Shown here: one piece after another, positions 1 through 6,444 of the stretch
How the letters are laid out: each line of letters opens with the position of its first letter
How positions within the stretch are numbered: the stretch's first letter is position 1
From: Thermoplasmatota archaeon
GTDB lineage: Archaea; Thermoplasmatota; E2; DHVEG-1
Length of the DNA: 16,471 nt
Direction of reading: 5' to 3'
Assembly: GCA_030612095.1 (NCBI GenBank)
Contig: JAUWOO010000020.1
Coordinates: 1-16,471, forward strand
Made by a program: the position numbers and the translations under genes
The notes under the pieces: generated by a model
Database searches by the model: none
What the model was told of the DNA's origin: nothing
Seen by the model: the letters and a program-made list of their open reading frames with translations, nothing else

Positions 1-458
1 ATAAATTCTCATACCCGTTGTGTCTAGTTCTTTGTTCCTACGTGGGGATTACACACTTTTTTAGTGCCTATCGCAAGAGAGGCTAGATTGCTTAGGATAA
101 TTCTAAATATTGTAGGGATTTACCTTGAAAAATATAGTTTCAGCATATTTACTATTTTTCCTTAATTTTTTAAATCTATAATCTATTTACCACGATGGTT
201 AACTGTTATGAACAGGTATGTAGTAAGTTTATATCTTTGCACGCAGATAGATAAATATGATTATCGACAATGTGTCTGATTATTTCAGGTAGATTTTTAG
301 AAGATAGAGTCGATTTTAGAATGCATTTAGATTCACGGGATTTTCCGATATTCGAATGAAATGGCTAAAATTAAATTAAGACAATAAAATATATATGTGT
401 GTCAACTATACTATATATTGGATAAGGATTCAAATATTAATTAGCAGGGGGCGTTGTT
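1..458. other. Non-coding upstream region with possible promoter
   Basis: I see no gene here: the longest ATG-initiated reading frames I followed are under 20 codons, and no tRNA-like or other RNA fold was recognised. Two A/T-rich TATA-like elements lie near the end, around 386-397 (AAAATATATATG) and 408-419 (ATACTATATATT). Either could drive the plus-strand gene at 459. The second would place transcription start near 440, just before a purine-rich AGGGGG at 446-451. A T-run at 57-62 follows a mixed-sequence segment and could be the terminator of a gene upstream of the window. Confidence 0.5.
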
Positions 459-2018
459 GTGAAAACACATATAAAAAAAATAACTAGTTTACTTCTAGTA
501 ACTGTTTTTATTGTTTCTAGTGCTTCTGTTATCTCCTCAGACTTAAATAATTCTAGTTCTCTAGTGAATGTGGGTGAATCTGATTTTGATCCTCTAGTTG
601 ATATAACTGTAACAGTAGAAATACAAAAGATACGATCTCTTGAGAAATTTGACACTCAAATCCCCACAATTGAGAAAATCGATTGGTTTAGTGATCCTGA
701 TTTTTATGTTAAAGTATTCATTAATGATAAGGAGTTTACAAGTCCTATTTGGAAGAATACAAAATATGTTGAAGATGCACAGTGGGGTGCAAAACTTAAT
801 GTTCCTGATGATGAAGAATACGTGAACATAACGATTCAACTGTGGGATTGGAATCTTGGTATGGATAAACGCTGTGATATCAGTAGTGATCACGATGGCT
901 ATAAAGATAGCTTTGATGTAGAACTTATTTATAGTATAAAAACGGGTCATTGGTGGGGCGGTGATTTTGCTTATTATGATTCTATCAATTCAGATCCCAG
1001 TGGTTACGGGAGACTTAATGGATGTGATGATGGGAGCATATATGAACGCGATAGAGACTGTGAATTATGGTTTAATATATATCAGGAAGATTTTGATAAC
1101 GATGGTATTCCGTTTTGGACTGAGGTAAATGTTTATGGAACAGATCCTGAGGTATGTGATCTAGGTAGAGATGATGATAACGATGGAATCCCAATAGAAT
1201 GGGAACACAAATGGGGGCATTATGCTTGGTATAAGTGGTATGAGGATACATATGAGCATGCTTGGGTATATGATCCATTTGAATGGGATGATCATGCGAA
1301 TCTGGATCCAGATCTAGATGGTCTTGATAATGTGGAAGAATATCTCACCTCTCAATGGGGTTCCGATCCGTTCAGAAAAGATCTTTTTGTTGATCTAGAT
1401 CAGATGGAAGAAAGCCCAGACGGTCAGGAATGCCTCTTACCAGAGGGGTCAAAAGAATTACTTCGAACTGCATATGATCGACGAAATATTGTATATCACC
1501 TTGACGATGGATGTATGGGTGGTAGTGATGTCATCCCGTTCGATGAGGTGTCAAGTTATCAAGAAATCCAAAACATATATTGGAATTATTTCTTACAAGG
1601 TGATGAAAATAATTGGCGGCGAGGCGTTTTTCATTATGGTTTAGTAATATATAATGCAACGTGGTGTCCTGGTTTTGTTTTCCGCCCTGATGCATATCAA
1701 ATATCGAGCAAAGGAATGGAGAAAAAAATACTATTGAATCGCAATGAGGAAAAACGAGCTATTGTGTATGGGAGTGCATATATGCATGAATGTGGCCATA
1801 CATTAGGAATATTTAATAGTAATACTCCAGGATGCGATGATCAAGATGGTAAATATATTTGGCAGAAGAACTGGTGGAAATGGCGTCCGTATAAAAGCGT
1901 CATGAATTATGGATACATGTATCTCATGGTAGATTATTCCGATGGCTCACGAGGAAAAAACGATTTTGATGATTGGAATAGAATTGATCTAACATATTTT
2001 CAAAGATCATGGGGATAA
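459..2018 (+). CDS. Secreted metzincin-like metalloprotease with Ca-binding Asp loops
   Basis: A predicted exported protein of 519 aa that begins with GTG; AGGGGG at 446-451 lies 7 nt upstream as a purine-rich ribosome site. Residues 1-25 form a basic then hydrophobic signal peptide. Residues about 45-205 are rich in beta-type sequence and acidic residues and resemble a C2-like domain (inference). Three Asp-rich loops of thrombospondin type-3/EF-like character follow (D211-FDNDG, D238-DDNDG, D283-PDLDG), which normally bind calcium. The C-terminal part holds HECGHTLGIFN (H443, E444, H447, G450), followed 30 residues later by SVMNY with M482, which fits the Met-turn of metzincin zinc peptidases. 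The usual third zinc ligand, His or Asp, is Asn453 here, so either D469/D470-region acidic residues or another side chain serves, or activity is altered. Family subtype unresolved. Function by homology would be extracellular protein degradation. Confidence 0.8.
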   Translation: MKTHIKKITSLLLVTVFIVSSASVISSDLNNSSSLVNVGESDFDPLVDITVTVEIQKIRSLEKFDTQIPTIEKIDWFSDPDFYVKVFINDKEFTSPIWKNTKYVEDAQWGAKLNVPDDEEYVNITIQLWDWNLGMDKRCDISSDHDGYKDSFDVELIYSIKTGHWWGGDFAYYDSINSDPSGYGRLNGCDDGSIYERDRDCELWFNIYQEDFDNDGIPFWTEVNVYGTDPEVCDLGRDDDNDGIPIEWEHKWGHYAWYKWYEDTYEHAWVYDPFEWDDHANLDPDLDGLDNVEEYLTSQWGSDPFRKDLFVDLDQMEESPDGQECLLPEGSKELLRTAYDRRNIVYHLDDGCMGGSDVIPFDEVSSYQEIQNIYWNYFLQGDENNWRRGVFHYGLVIYNATWCPGFVFRPDAYQISSKGMEKKILLNRNEEKRAIVYGSAYMHECGHTLGIFNSNTPGCDDQDGKYIWQKNWWKWRPYKSVMNYGYMYLMVDYSDGSRGKNDFDDWNRIDLTYFQRSWG

Positions 2019-2041
2019 CCTTAATTATTCAATAATTAAGG
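2019..2041. terminator. Perfect inverted repeat between convergent genes
   Basis: Arms CCTTAATTATT (2019-2029) and AATAATTAAGG (2031-2041) are exact reverse complements around one central base. The element starts directly after the stop codon of the plus-strand metalloprotease and covers the stop codon (2036-2038) of the minus-strand small gene. A fold would be a 9-10 bp stem with a 3-5 nt loop on either strand, so a bidirectional terminator or 3'-end stabiliser is the simplest reading. Confidence 0.6.
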
Positions 2042-2302
2042 TGCATCATTGGTTTTTCTACTACTTGCAACTTCTCTAAAATATCTGCGACATCCTCTTT
2101 TAATATTGGCAAGTTGCTGTTGAGGGATATTATAAGACTGTTGGGTGGCCTCAAGGGCAAAAACCAACCCGTGAACAAAAGCACCAGGATTGTATTCCCT
2201 TTCCTTGCTAAGATTGAATATGTCTTCAGTGATTTTCATAGCATCTTCTATTTTATATGGTATAGATTCTGTTTTTTGATCAATTTTCTTTTTATGGGCC
2301 AT
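2036..2302 (-). CDS. Small basic protein of unknown function
   Basis: An 88-aa protein from ATG at 2302. A longer form of 93 aa would use ATG at 2317. I prefer 2302 because a TATA-like TTTATATAAG lies on the minus strand at 2333-2324, 26 nt from its centre to the 2302 ATG, which suits a leaderless archaeal transcript; the upstream ATG would fall outside that mRNA. The product is soluble, with a Lys-rich start, a helical segment (IEDAMKITEDIFNLSKE) and then a phrase rich in Gly, His, Gln and Arg (NPGAFVHGLVFALEATQQ, then NIKRGCRRYFREV). It ends polar. I do not recognise the family. The sequence has the composition of a real protein and no other-strand gene explains it. It converges on the metalloprotease gene and is divergent from the 37-aa ORF at 2436. 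Confidence 0.7.
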   Translation of the reverse strand: MAHKKKIDQKTESIPYKIEDAMKITEDIFNLSKEREYNPGAFVHGLVFALEATQQSYNIPQQQLANIKRGCRRYFREVASSRKTNDAP

Positions 2303-2323
2303 GTTCTTGCATTCCATTCGCCA

Positions 2324-2333
2324 CTTATATAAA
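2324..2333 (-). promoter_or_regulatory. TATA-like element for the 88-aa gene
   Basis: Minus-strand TTTATATAAG, centred 26 nt before the ATG at 2302. The spacing matches archaeal leaderless transcription and decides the start codon. Confidence 0.5.
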
Positions 2334-2391
2334 TTTGTTTTTGGATCAAAATCTTTATGTTAATGGATAGATTATGAGTTTTAAAGATGTA

Positions 2392-2403
2392 TTTTTAAAT
2401 AAA
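2392..2403 (+). promoter_or_regulatory. TATA-like element for the 37-aa ORF
   Basis: TTTTTAAATAAA centred near 2397 predicts transcription start near 2423, right at GGGGAG (2422-2427) and upstream of ATG 2436. The in-frame ATG at 2412 would lie before this start. Confidence 0.35.
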
Positions 2404-2435
2404 TGGGTGTTATGAAACTGTGGGGAGATGGGAAA

Positions 2436-2549
2436 ATGGGAAAAATACGAGATATATTTGGAATGAATATGGGACCAGAAGAAGTGAAAACAGGAACTTA
2501 TGAAGGAGCACTCAATATGGCTAGAAAGGCATTAAATGATATGAGTTAA
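2436..2549 (+). CDS. Very small protein, 37 aa, unknown function
   Basis: A short open frame starting MGKIRDIFGM and ending KALNDMS. The ATG at 2436 is preceded by GGGGAG (2422-2427) with 8 nt spacing, a good ribosome site, and by a TATA-like element at 2392-2403. An in-frame ATG at 2412 would give 45 aa but has no ribosome site and probably lies outside the transcript. Composition is protein-like: alternating basic and acidic residues, several Met, and a helical C-terminus (EGALNMARKALNDM) that looks amphipathic. No family recognised. It is divergent from the 88-aa gene on the other strand. Real-gene status is inferred from the promoter, ribosome site and composition only. Confidence 0.45.
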   Translation: MGKIRDIFGMNMGPEEVKTGTYEGALNMARKALNDMS

Positions 2550-2634
2550 CTTGCGGATCTGTGATTTGTAAAAACTCATCTTCCCCTCAGCCTTTGTTTG
2601 ATGCCAATGGGTTATCATACCTCAAACTGAACAT

Positions 2635-2643
2635 TTTATATAA
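2635..2643 (+). promoter_or_regulatory. TATA-like element before the coiled-coil gene
   Basis: TTTATATAA, predicting transcription start near 2665 and a leader of about 85 nt for the gene at 2751. That is long beside the other genes here, so a nearer promoter is possible. Confidence 0.35.
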
Positions 2644-2750
2644 TTGTTACAAGCTATGAAATATGATCCTCAAAGATTAATTGGCTAGTGAACAAAAAAA
2701 CAGATGGAAACTATTATTGTCAAATTATAACATGAGGGGGATACTGAGAT

Positions 2751-3242
2751 ATGAAAGAAGGTTACTTGCAAACAAAGATTGCTGAACTTAATGATAAGTG
2801 TAAACAGATAGATCAGATGATTTCAATCCAAGAATCTAAAATGAGGCGGTTGCGTCAGAGGGTTGGAAATTACAAAGAATTGTTGAACAAGCTAAATGAT
2901 GTACAAAATGTCAAAGACCAAATTATTGGTCATATAACTGAAGAAAACGAGAGACTTATAAAAAAACACATTGAAGATTTATCAGATGAGATTCACGGTA
3001 TTGTTGATGTATCATTAGATGGCAAAGCACAAACAATCAACGAAGCATTAGATTACTTAAATGAACGGGAGGGGGAGATAAAGCAGCAAGCAGAAACAAT
3101 TGTACAGCAAACTAAAGAAATCAACTTTCTTATGGAATATAATAATTTGCTCATGATGAAATTGGTCAACAAAGGTGTTCTTTCAGATCAGGATGTTACT
3201 GAGATGCAAAGGAGAGCTGCTAAAAAAGCTAGAAAGGAATAG
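2751..3242 (+). CDS. Coiled-coil protein of unknown function
   Basis: A 163-aa soluble protein whose ATG at 2751 follows GAGGGGG (2734-2740) at about 10 nt. Residues about 5-70 and 100-130 have strong heptad-like patterning rich in Leu, Ile, Lys, Glu and Gln (for example IQESKMRRLRQRVGNYKELL and EGEIKQQAETIVQQTKEI), so long coiled coils are expected. Between them is a short region, SDEIHGIVDVSLDGKAQT. The C-terminus (QRRAAKKARKE) is strongly basic and could touch nucleic acid or acidic membrane surface. No enzymatic motif, signal peptide or membrane segment is present. Family not recognised; structural or scaffold role is inference. The gene is followed on the same strand by a very short ORF and then by a small tail-anchored protein gene. 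Confidence 0.8.
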   Translation: MKEGYLQTKIAELNDKCKQIDQMISIQESKMRRLRQRVGNYKELLNKLNDVQNVKDQIIGHITEENERLIKKHIEDLSDEIHGIVDVSLDGKAQTINEALDYLNEREGEIKQQAETIVQQTKEINFLMEYNNLLMMKLVNKGVLSDQDVTEMQRRAAKKARKE

Positions 3243-3291
3243 TAGAGACACACATGATTTTGAAAGCGGCTGGGCAACACTTGAAGTCAGT

Positions 3292-3387
3292 ATGCCAAAG
3301 AACAAAGCAAACAACACACCATTCTTTAGTATCCTGGAGAATCATCCACGATTGTTCTCGATAATAGAACATCTATTTGGGCTGTAA
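3292..3387 (+). CDS. Possible 31-aa ORF, doubtful
   Basis: The frame starts at ATG 3292 (MPKNKANNTPFF) and ends EHLFGL at a TAA. It lies 50 nt below the coiled-coil gene and could be co-transcribed. The C-terminal two thirds are a plausible amphipathic helix rich in Ile, Leu and Phe. The ribosome site is weak (TTGAAG about 8 nt upstream). The frame stays open upstream into the coiled-coil gene, so it may equally be chance reading of its 3' flank. Low confidence. Confidence 0.2.
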   Translation: MPKNKANNTPFFSILENHPRLFSIIEHLFGL

Positions 3388-3515
3388 AATAATCCGCAAA
3401 ACCCTTCTCTGTTTCCTTTTAAAATATTTTCTCAACTTGAATTCACTTATCCCGATAACAGTTGTACAATAAACCCTTAATAAGCAAACTTGCAAAGTAT
3501 TACGTGGTGAGAAAA

Positions 3516-3728
3516 ATGAGATGTTGCAGTAAAGAAGATGATTTGTTTGAAGAAATATATGGTAAATTTGCAGAGAACTATGCTGATCTTGTTGAGGAAC
3601 ACACACAAACATTGTTAAAAATTGAAGAAAAGAAAAAACATAGAACGCGAAATTTGATTGCGGTATCATTGTTTGGTGTTCTTATCGCAATGTCATTTAT
3701 CACATTGGTAGCTCCTATTATTTTATAG
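3516..3728 (+). CDS. Small tail-anchored membrane protein, unknown function
   Basis: A 70-aa protein from ATG at 3516. In-frame GTG codons at 3504 and 3507 and a TTG at 3462 are alternative starts; ATG is chosen because GGTGAG sits just before it and translation from TTG would start inside the likely promoter. The N-terminal half (MRCCSKEDDLFEEIYGKF and on) is acidic and helical, the middle is very basic (KIEEKKKHRTR), and residues about 46-70 form one hydrophobic helix (NLIAVSLFGVLIAMSFITLV) reaching the C-terminus. The layout is that of a C-terminally anchored protein with its body in the cytoplasm. Two adjacent Cys near the start could bind metal or form disulfides. No family recognised. 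Confidence 0.55.
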   Translation: MRCCSKEDDLFEEIYGKFAENYADLVEEHTQTLLKIEEKKKHRTRNLIAVSLFGVLIAMSFITLVAPIIL

Positions 3729-3824
3729 TTGAGATTTCAGTGATCCGTGCATTGTTTAGTCGTAGTTTGACAAAAGATAATGCATAATTAATGACAAATA
3801 CAATTTGTGAGTTGTTCCAGATAC

Positions 3825-3845
3825 TGTAAAAATGAGCGTTTTACA
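3825..3845. terminator. Stem-loop between convergent genes
   Basis: TGTAAAA (3825-3831) and TTTTACA (3839-3845) pair around ATGAGCG. It sits between the 3' end of the tail-anchored gene (+) and the 3' end of the phosphatidyltransferase gene (-), with T-rich sequence on both sides, so a bidirectional terminator is likely. Confidence 0.45.
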
Positions 3846-3849
3846 TTGA

Positions 3850-4497
3850 TTATTTTCCTTTAGGATTCGCCTTAAACCATTTTAATGTGCTATAGAATCG
3901 TTGAACCGCTGTTATATTGCCCATTACTGCAAAGTAGATTAGAACACACTCCAAAAGAGAAAAGCCCCAAGGCATTTGAAAATTATAATGGAGTAATATA
4001 TGCTGGATAAGGGGGGTAATCATCAAAAGTACAAGTCTATCGGCTCTTCCCAATAGCCCAGAATAATCTCGCTTATGTCCAATGGCCTGTGCTTGGGTTC
4101 CCATATAACTTGTAAGCAGCATACCTACGATTGCAAGAAGGCCAATTCTCACGTCACACCAAGAACTCAGTGCAAGGCCACCAACCATGAAAACATCGGC
4201 ATATCTATCTATTGCATGGTCAAGAAAATCCCCTCTTTTCGACGCTTTGTTGGCCAATTTTGCAACCTTTCCATCGATGGCATCAAAAAGGCCATTTAGA
4301 AAGACAAATGAGGCAGCACCAAACAGGTAATAATTTATCGATTCCAACTCTGGAGACGAGAAATAAAAGAACAATCCTGCAATAAAAGCAAAAATCAGGG
4401 AGATCCACGTTAAAGCATTAGGATTAATCTTTGAAAACCGTTTGGCTATTACTGATAAGAGGGGATCAATATTTCCCCTTTGATTTTCAAGAACCAT
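3850..4497 (-). CDS. CDP-alcohol phosphatidyltransferase (archaeal lipid head-group synthesis)
   Basis: An integral membrane enzyme of 215 aa that joins a CDP-activated archaeol to an alcohol acceptor, releasing CMP. The family signature is complete in spacing: D72-x2-D75-G76-x2-A79-K80-x8-G89-x3-D93-x3-D97, with four metal-binding Asp. The usual Arg after A79 is Lys. Several hydrophobic segments (about 28-47, 55-71, 103-112, 117-131, 153-170, 180-194) give the expected multi-helix membrane fold, and GRADRLV at 150-156 recalls archaetidylinositol-phosphate synthase-like members. The acceptor (inositol phosphate, serine or glycerol phosphate) cannot be read from sequence alone. It is the last gene of a minus-strand operon, 16 nt after the adenylate kinase gene. 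Starts ATG 4497. Confidence 0.88.
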   Translation of the reverse strand: MVLENQRGNIDPLLSVIAKRFSKINPNALTWISLIFAFIAGLFFYFSSPELESINYYLFGAASFVFLNGLFDAIDGKVAKLANKASKRGDFLDHAIDRYADVFMVGGLALSSWCDVRIGLLAIVGMLLTSYMGTQAQAIGHKRDYSGLLGRADRLVLLMITPLIQHILLHYNFQMPWGFSLLECVLIYFAVMGNITAVQRFYSTLKWFKANPKGK

Positions 4498-4513
4498 TTT
4501 ACTCAGCCTTATT

Positions 4514-5062
4514 TTAAAAATCTTTCAGTATCTCTTCGGACCAATCAATGTTTCCTATATTATGTTTTTTCATATGCTCAAAATTGTTTTTGATAATTTT
4601 CATAATCAAGGCTGCTACGTCGATTATATTCATGTCTGTTGTATCTATTTCAATAGCATTTTTTTCAGGATGATTATATGCCGTTTCACAGAGTATTATA
4701 TCCAATATTTCCGCCTCTATGTTTTCCTTTATTTTCTCCTTTTTCCATCCCTTTTGAGACAGACGCTTTCTCAGTTCATTGGGATGACATCTAAGAACGA
4801 TCACCTTATCTACACTTTTCAATAGATGTGATAGATGCCCTTCAATAAAAACAATGTCTTTTCTCTCATAGTTCTCCTTTATATGTCCATTTAATTTATC
4901 GATATCTACTATTCTTGAATTCCTTTCCTCATCATTGCCAATAAAAAAATCTTCACCAGCTGCAACCTTATTTATATCAACTATCTCAAAACCATTCTCA
5001 TGTAAAATATTTGAAATAGAGGTTTTCCCAGTTCCAGGCGTGCCAGTAAGAGCAATAAGCAT
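4514..5062 (-). CDS. AK6/Fap7-type adenylate kinase, ribosome biogenesis factor
   Basis: A 182-aa P-loop NTPase with Walker A GTPGTGKT at residues 7-14, an EGHLSHL stretch near residue 74, the RCHPNELRKRLSQKGW segment, and EAEILDIILCE, all typical of the archaeal/eukaryotic adenylate kinase 6 family (Fap7, hCINAP). The C-terminus IGNIDWSEEIL is also family-like, and the length is normal. In the family, the protein phosphorylates (d)AMP and, with ribosomal protein uS11, helps the final maturation of small-subunit rRNA; that role is family knowledge and is not shown here. The ATG at 5062 comes 1 nt after the stop of glyA (5064-5066), so the two are almost certainly translated from one mRNA. Confidence 0.9.
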   Translation of the reverse strand: MLIALTGTPGTGKTSISNILHENGFEIVDINKVAAGEDFFIGNDEERNSRIVDIDKLNGHIKENYERKDIVFIEGHLSHLLKSVDKVIVLRCHPNELRKRLSQKGWKKEKIKENIEAEILDIILCETAYNHPEKNAIEIDTTDMNIIDVAALIMKIIKNNFEHMKKHNIGNIDWSEEILKDF

Positions 5063-5063
5063 T

Positions 5064-6359
5064 TTATATCAACTTATGGTAATCATATCCATGGAATCCT
5101 TCTTTGAAGCAGTAGTGTAGCTCTTGGAAATCCTTTCTGAATTCTTTGATCGCTGCTTTTATTTTCTTTGTATCTTCGTTTTTCAGTAGTGCTCTTTCGT
5201 AGAATTCGGCAATTTCATCCATCTCGCTTTCTTTCATGCCGATTCTTGTAAGTTCAGGTGTTCCCAATCTTAGGCCTGATGGATTTAACGGATCCTTGTC
5301 ACCGGGAATCGTGTTCATATTGGTTACAATACCTGCATCTTCAAGTTTTTTTGATGCTTCATTTCCTTTTCCTGGCCCGATTTCAAGTAAAAGTTGGTGG
5401 GATTTAGTAAAGCCAAGTTTTTCACCAAATACCTTAAAACCCCTTTCACATAGTGATTGTCCCAGACTTTGTGCATTTTTTATTATCTGTTTTGCATATG
5501 CTTCACCAAATTCTAGATGTTCGGCATACGCTATTGCCTTTCCTGCAACATGGTGAAGGTGATATGAAGAAGTAACTCCGGGAAACACTCCAAAGCTTAA
5601 TTTTCTCAAAAATGATTTATCCTCTTTTGTATCTCCTTTGTGGTCTGATATGATCATTCCTCCTTGCGGCCCTGGTAGGGTTTTATGAGTGCTCCCACTC
5701 ATTACGTCCGCTCCCTCCCTTAAAGGGTCTTGGAATTGTTTTCCTGCAATAAGACCTAAGACATGTGCGGCATCGTAGACTAGATATGCACCCACATCGT
5801 GTGCTGCTTCTGCGATTTCTTTTATTGGGCTTGGGAACAAAAAGACAGACCTCCCGTTTAATGCAAGCTTTGGTTTTACTCTTTTAATGAGTTTTACAGC
5901 ACCGTCAACATCGATGTTCATCTCTTCATCATTGAATGGGTAGGAAATAAGGTCAATGCCCCTAACGCCTGCTGCGCCCCATTTTCCAAAAGAGATATGG
6001 GCACCATTGGCAAGATCTAAAACTGTTGCAGTTTCTCCTGGTTTCATGAGTGCCTTTAAAATTGCAATATTTGCAGTTGTACCTGCAGTTGGCCTTACAT
6101 CAACATAATTACAGTTGAAAAGTTTTTTTGCAAGTTCCATTGCTTTTTCCTCTACATTGTCAAAAAACTTGCATCCTTCGTAATATCTGTGACCAGGAGT
6201 GCCTTCGGCATATCTTCCATGAAAATCTGTAATAAGCATTTCCCTACACAGGGGCGATAATACGTTTTCACTTGCTATCATTGGAAGTGAGTTAGCAAAA
6301 AACTCATTGTTGTTCATAGCCTGCTTTCTGACATATTCAACTTCGTTATACCAATTCAT
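5064..6359 (-). CDS. glyA: Serine hydroxymethyltransferase
   Basis: A cytosolic PLP enzyme that interconverts serine and glycine while moving a one-carbon unit to or from a (tetrahydro)pterin carrier. From ATG 6359 it is 431 aa, normal length. The PLP lysine is K226 in SGSTHKTLPGPQGG, the cofactor-holding Asp is in VYDAAHVLG (about D196), and the N-terminal MIASEN and GRYAEGTPGHRYYEGC blocks are standard. A GTG at 6368 would add three residues and is better placed for a leaderless transcript from the TATA-like CCTTTTTATTGG (centre about 6397), but archaeal relatives usually start at the M-x-WY position, so I prefer ATG 6359. The carrier in this archaeon, folate or methanopterin type, cannot be told from sequence. 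First gene of the three-gene operon. Confidence 0.95.
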   Translation of the reverse strand: MNWYNEVEYVRKQAMNNNEFFANSLPMIASENVLSPLCREMLITDFHGRYAEGTPGHRYYEGCKFFDNVEEKAMELAKKLFNCNYVDVRPTAGTTANIAILKALMKPGETATVLDLANGAHISFGKWGAAGVRGIDLISYPFNDEEMNIDVDGAVKLIKRVKPKLALNGRSVFLFPSPIKEIAEAAHDVGAYLVYDAAHVLGLIAGKQFQDPLREGADVMSGSTHKTLPGPQGGMIISDHKGDTKEDKSFLRKLSFGVFPGVTSSYHLHHVAGKAIAYAEHLEFGEAYAKQIIKNAQSLGQSLCERGFKVFGEKLGFTKSHQLLLEIGPGKGNEASKKLEDAGIVTNMNTIPGDKDPLNPSGLRLGTPELTRIGMKESEMDEIAEFYERALLKNEDTKKIKAAIKEFRKDFQELHYCFKEGFHGYDYHKLI

Positions 6360-6390
6360 AGAAACCACACAAAAGCCCTAATCTATGAAT

Positions 6391-6402
6391 CCAATAAAAA
6401 GG
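6391..6402 (-). promoter_or_regulatory. TATA-like element of the glyA operon
   Basis: Minus-strand CCTTTTTATTGG, centre about 6397, placing transcription start near 6371, within 12 nt of either glyA start codon. Confidence 0.45.
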
Positions 6403-6444
6403 TAATGGAAAGCCCAGACAACGCAGTGCGAAAAAGTATAGATC

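Noticed and set aside
1..250. Possible structured RNA or riboswitch
   Set aside because: Only short, weak dyads were seen and no known riboswitch, SRP, RNase P or C/D-box pattern matched; the T-run at 57-62 alone is not enough.
594..950. Minus-strand open frame inside the metalloprotease gene
   Set aside because: It is the complement of a well-supported secreted protein; its Ile/Thr-rich sequence has no domain and no promoter.
3175..3291. Extension of the 31-aa ORF upstream into the coiled-coil gene
   Set aside because: The sequence up to 3242 is explained by the coiled-coil protein in another frame, and the TTG start proposed there has no ribosome site.
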